From NCBI GenBank assembly GCA_023399105.1, contig JAEWQT010000083.1, positions 1-8,736 of the forward strand: 8,736 bases of DNA. The letters run 5' to 3'. Positions 6,986 to 8,736 of this stretch are shown here, in pieces. The translations under genes and the position numbers were made by a program. The stretch is from Pseudomonadota bacterium (lineage in GTDB: Bacteria; Pseudomonadota; Gammaproteobacteria; Pseudomonadales; Oceanobacteraceae). The first letter of the stretch is position 1; each line of letters starts with the position of its first letter. Under the pieces are notes generated by a model. That model saw only the letters and a program-made list of their open reading frames with translations, had not been told where the DNA came from and ran no database searches.

Positions 6986-7540
6986 ATGACCATCGATTTT
7001 AATGCAGCAGCCGACCTGTGGGTGGAATCCCGCTGCTATCAGACCCCATCAGCCCTGCAGGGCTGGCTGACTGGTTATCTGGCGGCGGGTGGCCGTCTTA
7101 GCGCCGAGGCCTGGCTGCAGGAAGCGCAGGAATATCTGGAGCTGGAAGATGCGCCGTCCGATGCATTACGCGCTTTATTGCAGGAGTTTTATAACGACGT
7201 GCTGAAAGGTCTGGCCGGCGATAGCCTGGAATTCACCCTGCTGCTGCCGGCCGATGAAGACGCCGACATCGATGAACAGGTAGAGTGCCTGGCGCAGTGG
7301 AGCAAAGGCTTCCTCGATGGCTTCGGCGCCTCCGGAAAAATTCAGGGCAAGGTGCCGGACGATGTGCTGGAAGTGCTGCAGGATCTGGATGCCTTTTCTC
7401 AGGCCGAACTGGACGATGTGCAGGACCCGCAAAACGAGCTGCTGTATCTGGAACTGGCCGAGCACGCCCGCGTGGCGGCGTTAACCGTGTTCTACGCCAT
7501 GAATCAGCAGGTCACGCCTGCGCCGCAAACCCTGCACTGA
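6986..7540 (+). CDS. ygfB: YgfB/UPF0149 family protein
   Basis: A 184-residue, strongly acidic, all-helical protein of the YgfB (UPF0149, YecA-related) family. Family features are the N-terminal helix pair with SALQGWLTGYLAAGG (residues 23-37), the central LAQWSKGFLDGFG motif (about 104-116), an acidic linker, and the C-terminal ELAEHARVAALTVFYAM helix. The family lacks a general biochemical function; in Pseudomonas aeruginosa YgfB has been reported to lower ampDh3 expression by opposing AlpA, which affects beta-lactam resistance. Whether that holds here is unknown. ATG 6986 is preferred over the open-frame extension to 6947, because that extension overlaps the -10 element and the family match starts after it. 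The RBS is weak (GACGAGA upstream). pepP follows after an 18-bp gap, so the two are probably co-transcribed. Confidence 0.9.
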   Translation: MTIDFNAAADLWVESRCYQTPSALQGWLTGYLAAGGRLSAEAWLQEAQEYLELEDAPSDALRALLQEFYNDVLKGLAGDSLEFTLLLPADEDADIDEQVECLAQWSKGFLDGFGASGKIQGKVPDDVLEVLQDLDAFSQAELDDVQDPQNELLYLELAEHARVAALTVFYAMNQQVTPAPQTLH

Positions 7541-7558
7541 GTCTGTTCTGAGGTGAGT

Positions 7559-8736
7559 ATGAAACTGGACCCGCGCGAATACCCGAAACGTCGCCGTCAG
7601 CTGATGCAGTTGATGAGCCCGAACAGCATTGCCATAGTTCCCTCGGCACCGGTCACGGTGCGCAACCGCGATGTTGAGCATCCGTTCCGGCAGGATTCCG
7701 ATTTCTATTACCTCAGCGGCTTTGCCGAAGAACATGCGGTACTGGTGCTGATTCCCGGCCGCGAGCACGGCGAGTACGTGCTGTTCTGTCAGGAAAAAAT
7801 CAAAGAACAGGAAATCTGGACCGGCCGTCGTGTCGGCCCGGAAGCCGCACCGCAGGTATTGGGCTGCGACGATGCCTTTCCGATCAGCGACATCGACGAC
7901 ATTCTGCCCGGCCTGATCGAAGGCAAAGACCGCATTTACGCCAGCCTCGGCGTCAGCCCGGAGTTCGACCGCCAGCTGATGCAGTGGGTCAACCACATTA
8001 AAACGCAGGTGCGTAATGGTGCCACGCCGCCGCACGAATTCAGCGCCCTTGATCACCTGCTGCACGATATCCGCTTAATCAAATCGCCGGCGGAAGTAGC
8101 CCTGATGCAACGCGCCTGCGACATCAGCGCCGAGGCGCACACCCGCGCCATGCAAATGGTCAAGCCGGGCATGTACGAGTACGAACTGGAAGCCGAACTG
8201 ATGCGCACCTTTATGGCCGCCGGGTCGCGCTGGCCTGCGTATCCGTCCATTGTCGGCACCGGCGAAAACGCCTGCATCCTGCACTACACACAGAACAACG
8301 CCGAGATTAAAGACGGCGATCTGATCCTGATCGACGCGGGCTGCGAACTGGATTACTACGCCTCGGACATCACCCGTACTTTTCCGGCCAACGGCAAGTT
8401 CACGGCGCCGCAGCGCCAGCTGTACCAACTGGTGTTGGATGCCAACTACGCCGCCATCGAGCAGGTGAAGGCCGGCAACCACTGGAACCAGCCGCATGAA
8501 GCGGCGGTGCGTGTGCTGACTGAGGGCCTGGTTAAACTGGGGCTGCTGCAAGGCGATGTGGACGAACTGATTGAAGCCCTGGCGTTCCGCCAGTTCTACA
8601 TGCACAAAACCGGTCACTGGCTGGGCATGGACGTGCACGATGTGGGCGAATACCGCATCGACGGCGAGTGGCGGATTCTGGAAGAAGGCATGGTGATGAC
8701 CATTGAGCCGGGCCTGTACATCGCCCCGGACGATGA
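7559..8736 (+). CDS. pepP: Xaa-Pro aminopeptidase P (PepP), 3' truncated by window
   Basis: Cytoplasmic metallo-aminopeptidase that removes an N-terminal residue preceding proline. The first 392 codons are present, out of about 440 in the family. The N-terminal AMP_N domain (about residues 1-170; HPFRQDSDFYYLSGF near 41-55) precedes the pita-bread catalytic domain. Visible metal ligands are D259 (IDAGCE), D270 (SDITRTF), H353 (TGHWLGMDVHD) and E383 (TIEPGLY); the last expected glutamate lies beyond the window. The conserved GTGENACILHY segment is also present. ATG 7559 has an RBS overlapping GAGGTGA with about 5-nt spacing, and follows ygfB by 18 bp. In relatives this operon continues into ubiH and other ubiquinone-biosynthesis genes. 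The reading frame is intact to the last base. Confidence 0.97.
   Translation, partial: MKLDPREYPKRRRQLMQLMSPNSIAIVPSAPVTVRNRDVEHPFRQDSDFYYLSGFAEEHAVLVLIPGREHGEYVLFCQEKIKEQEIWTGRRVGPEAAPQVLGCDDAFPISDIDDILPGLIEGKDRIYASLGVSPEFDRQLMQWVNHIKTQVRNGATPPHEFSALDHLLHDIRLIKSPAEVALMQRACDISAEAHTRAMQMVKPGMYEYELEAELMRTFMAAGSRWPAYPSIVGTGENACILHYTQNNAEIKDGDLILIDAGCELDYYASDITRTFPANGKFTAPQRQLYQLVLDANYAAIEQVKAGNHWNQPHEAAVRVLTEGLVKLGLLQGDVDELIEALAFRQFYMHKTGHWLGMDVHDVGEYRIDGEWRILEEGMVMTIEPGLYIAPDD

Noticed and set aside
7481..8638. Long minus-strand open frames over ygfB and pepP (194 and 187 residues)
   Set aside because: They are shadows of pepP, which is not closed by a stop within the window but is clearly the real gene by its metal ligands and RBS.

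Overview
The window is a stretch of ordinary core chromosome from a gammaproteobacterium. Gene content and order point to the Pseudomonadales/Oceanospirillales side: typA and glnA are divergent, and a zapA - 6S RNA - fau block lies divergent from ygfB - pepP, with a TIGR02449-type coiled-coil gene in front of zapA and an EVE-domain gene nearby. Base composition is moderately GC-rich. There is no transposase, integrase, tRNA, CRISPR array, toxin-antitoxin pair or recognisable defence gene. The genus is not determined.

Layout. 1-1843 (minus): the translational GTPase TypA/BipA with a downstream hairpin at the window edge. 1844-2263: a 420-bp divergent control region with a sigma70-type promoter for typA and, for glnA, a near-perfect sigma54 (-24/-12) element, two NtrC-like sites 31 bp apart and a possible upstream sigma70 promoter. 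2264-3670: glnA (type I glutamine synthetase with its adenylylation tyrosine), closed by a strong terminator, so ntrBC does not follow directly. 3780-4772: an alpha/beta hydrolase of the monoacylglycerol lipase/lysophospholipase type. 4740-5231 (minus): an EVE-domain protein whose 3' end overlaps the hydrolase gene by 33 bp. 5321-5446: a 41-codon gene for a small exported or membrane-anchored peptide. 5443-6042 (minus): 5-formyltetrahydrofolate cyclo-ligase. 6052-6232 (minus): 6S RNA (ssrS), well supported by terminal-stem pairing, a conserved internal hairpin and a -10 box. 6309-6828 (minus): zapA preceded by an overlapping coiled-coil gene, with its own promoter. 6986-7540: YgfB/UPF0149. 7559 to the window end: aminopeptidase P (pepP), cut off by the window before its last metal ligand.

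How the genes fit together. The glnA control region shows nitrogen regulation by NtrC and sigma54. The zapA operon serves Z-ring assembly and leads into the 6S RNA / fau region, the growth-phase and folate-linked arrangement seen in many gammaproteobacteria. ygfB and pepP form a plus-strand operon that usually continues into ubiH and other ubiquinone genes. The less understood parts are the 41-aa peptide, the hydrolase, and the layout in which the likely Shine-Dalgarno of fau lies inside the 6S RNA terminal stem. I found no strong candidate for an undescribed multi-gene system.
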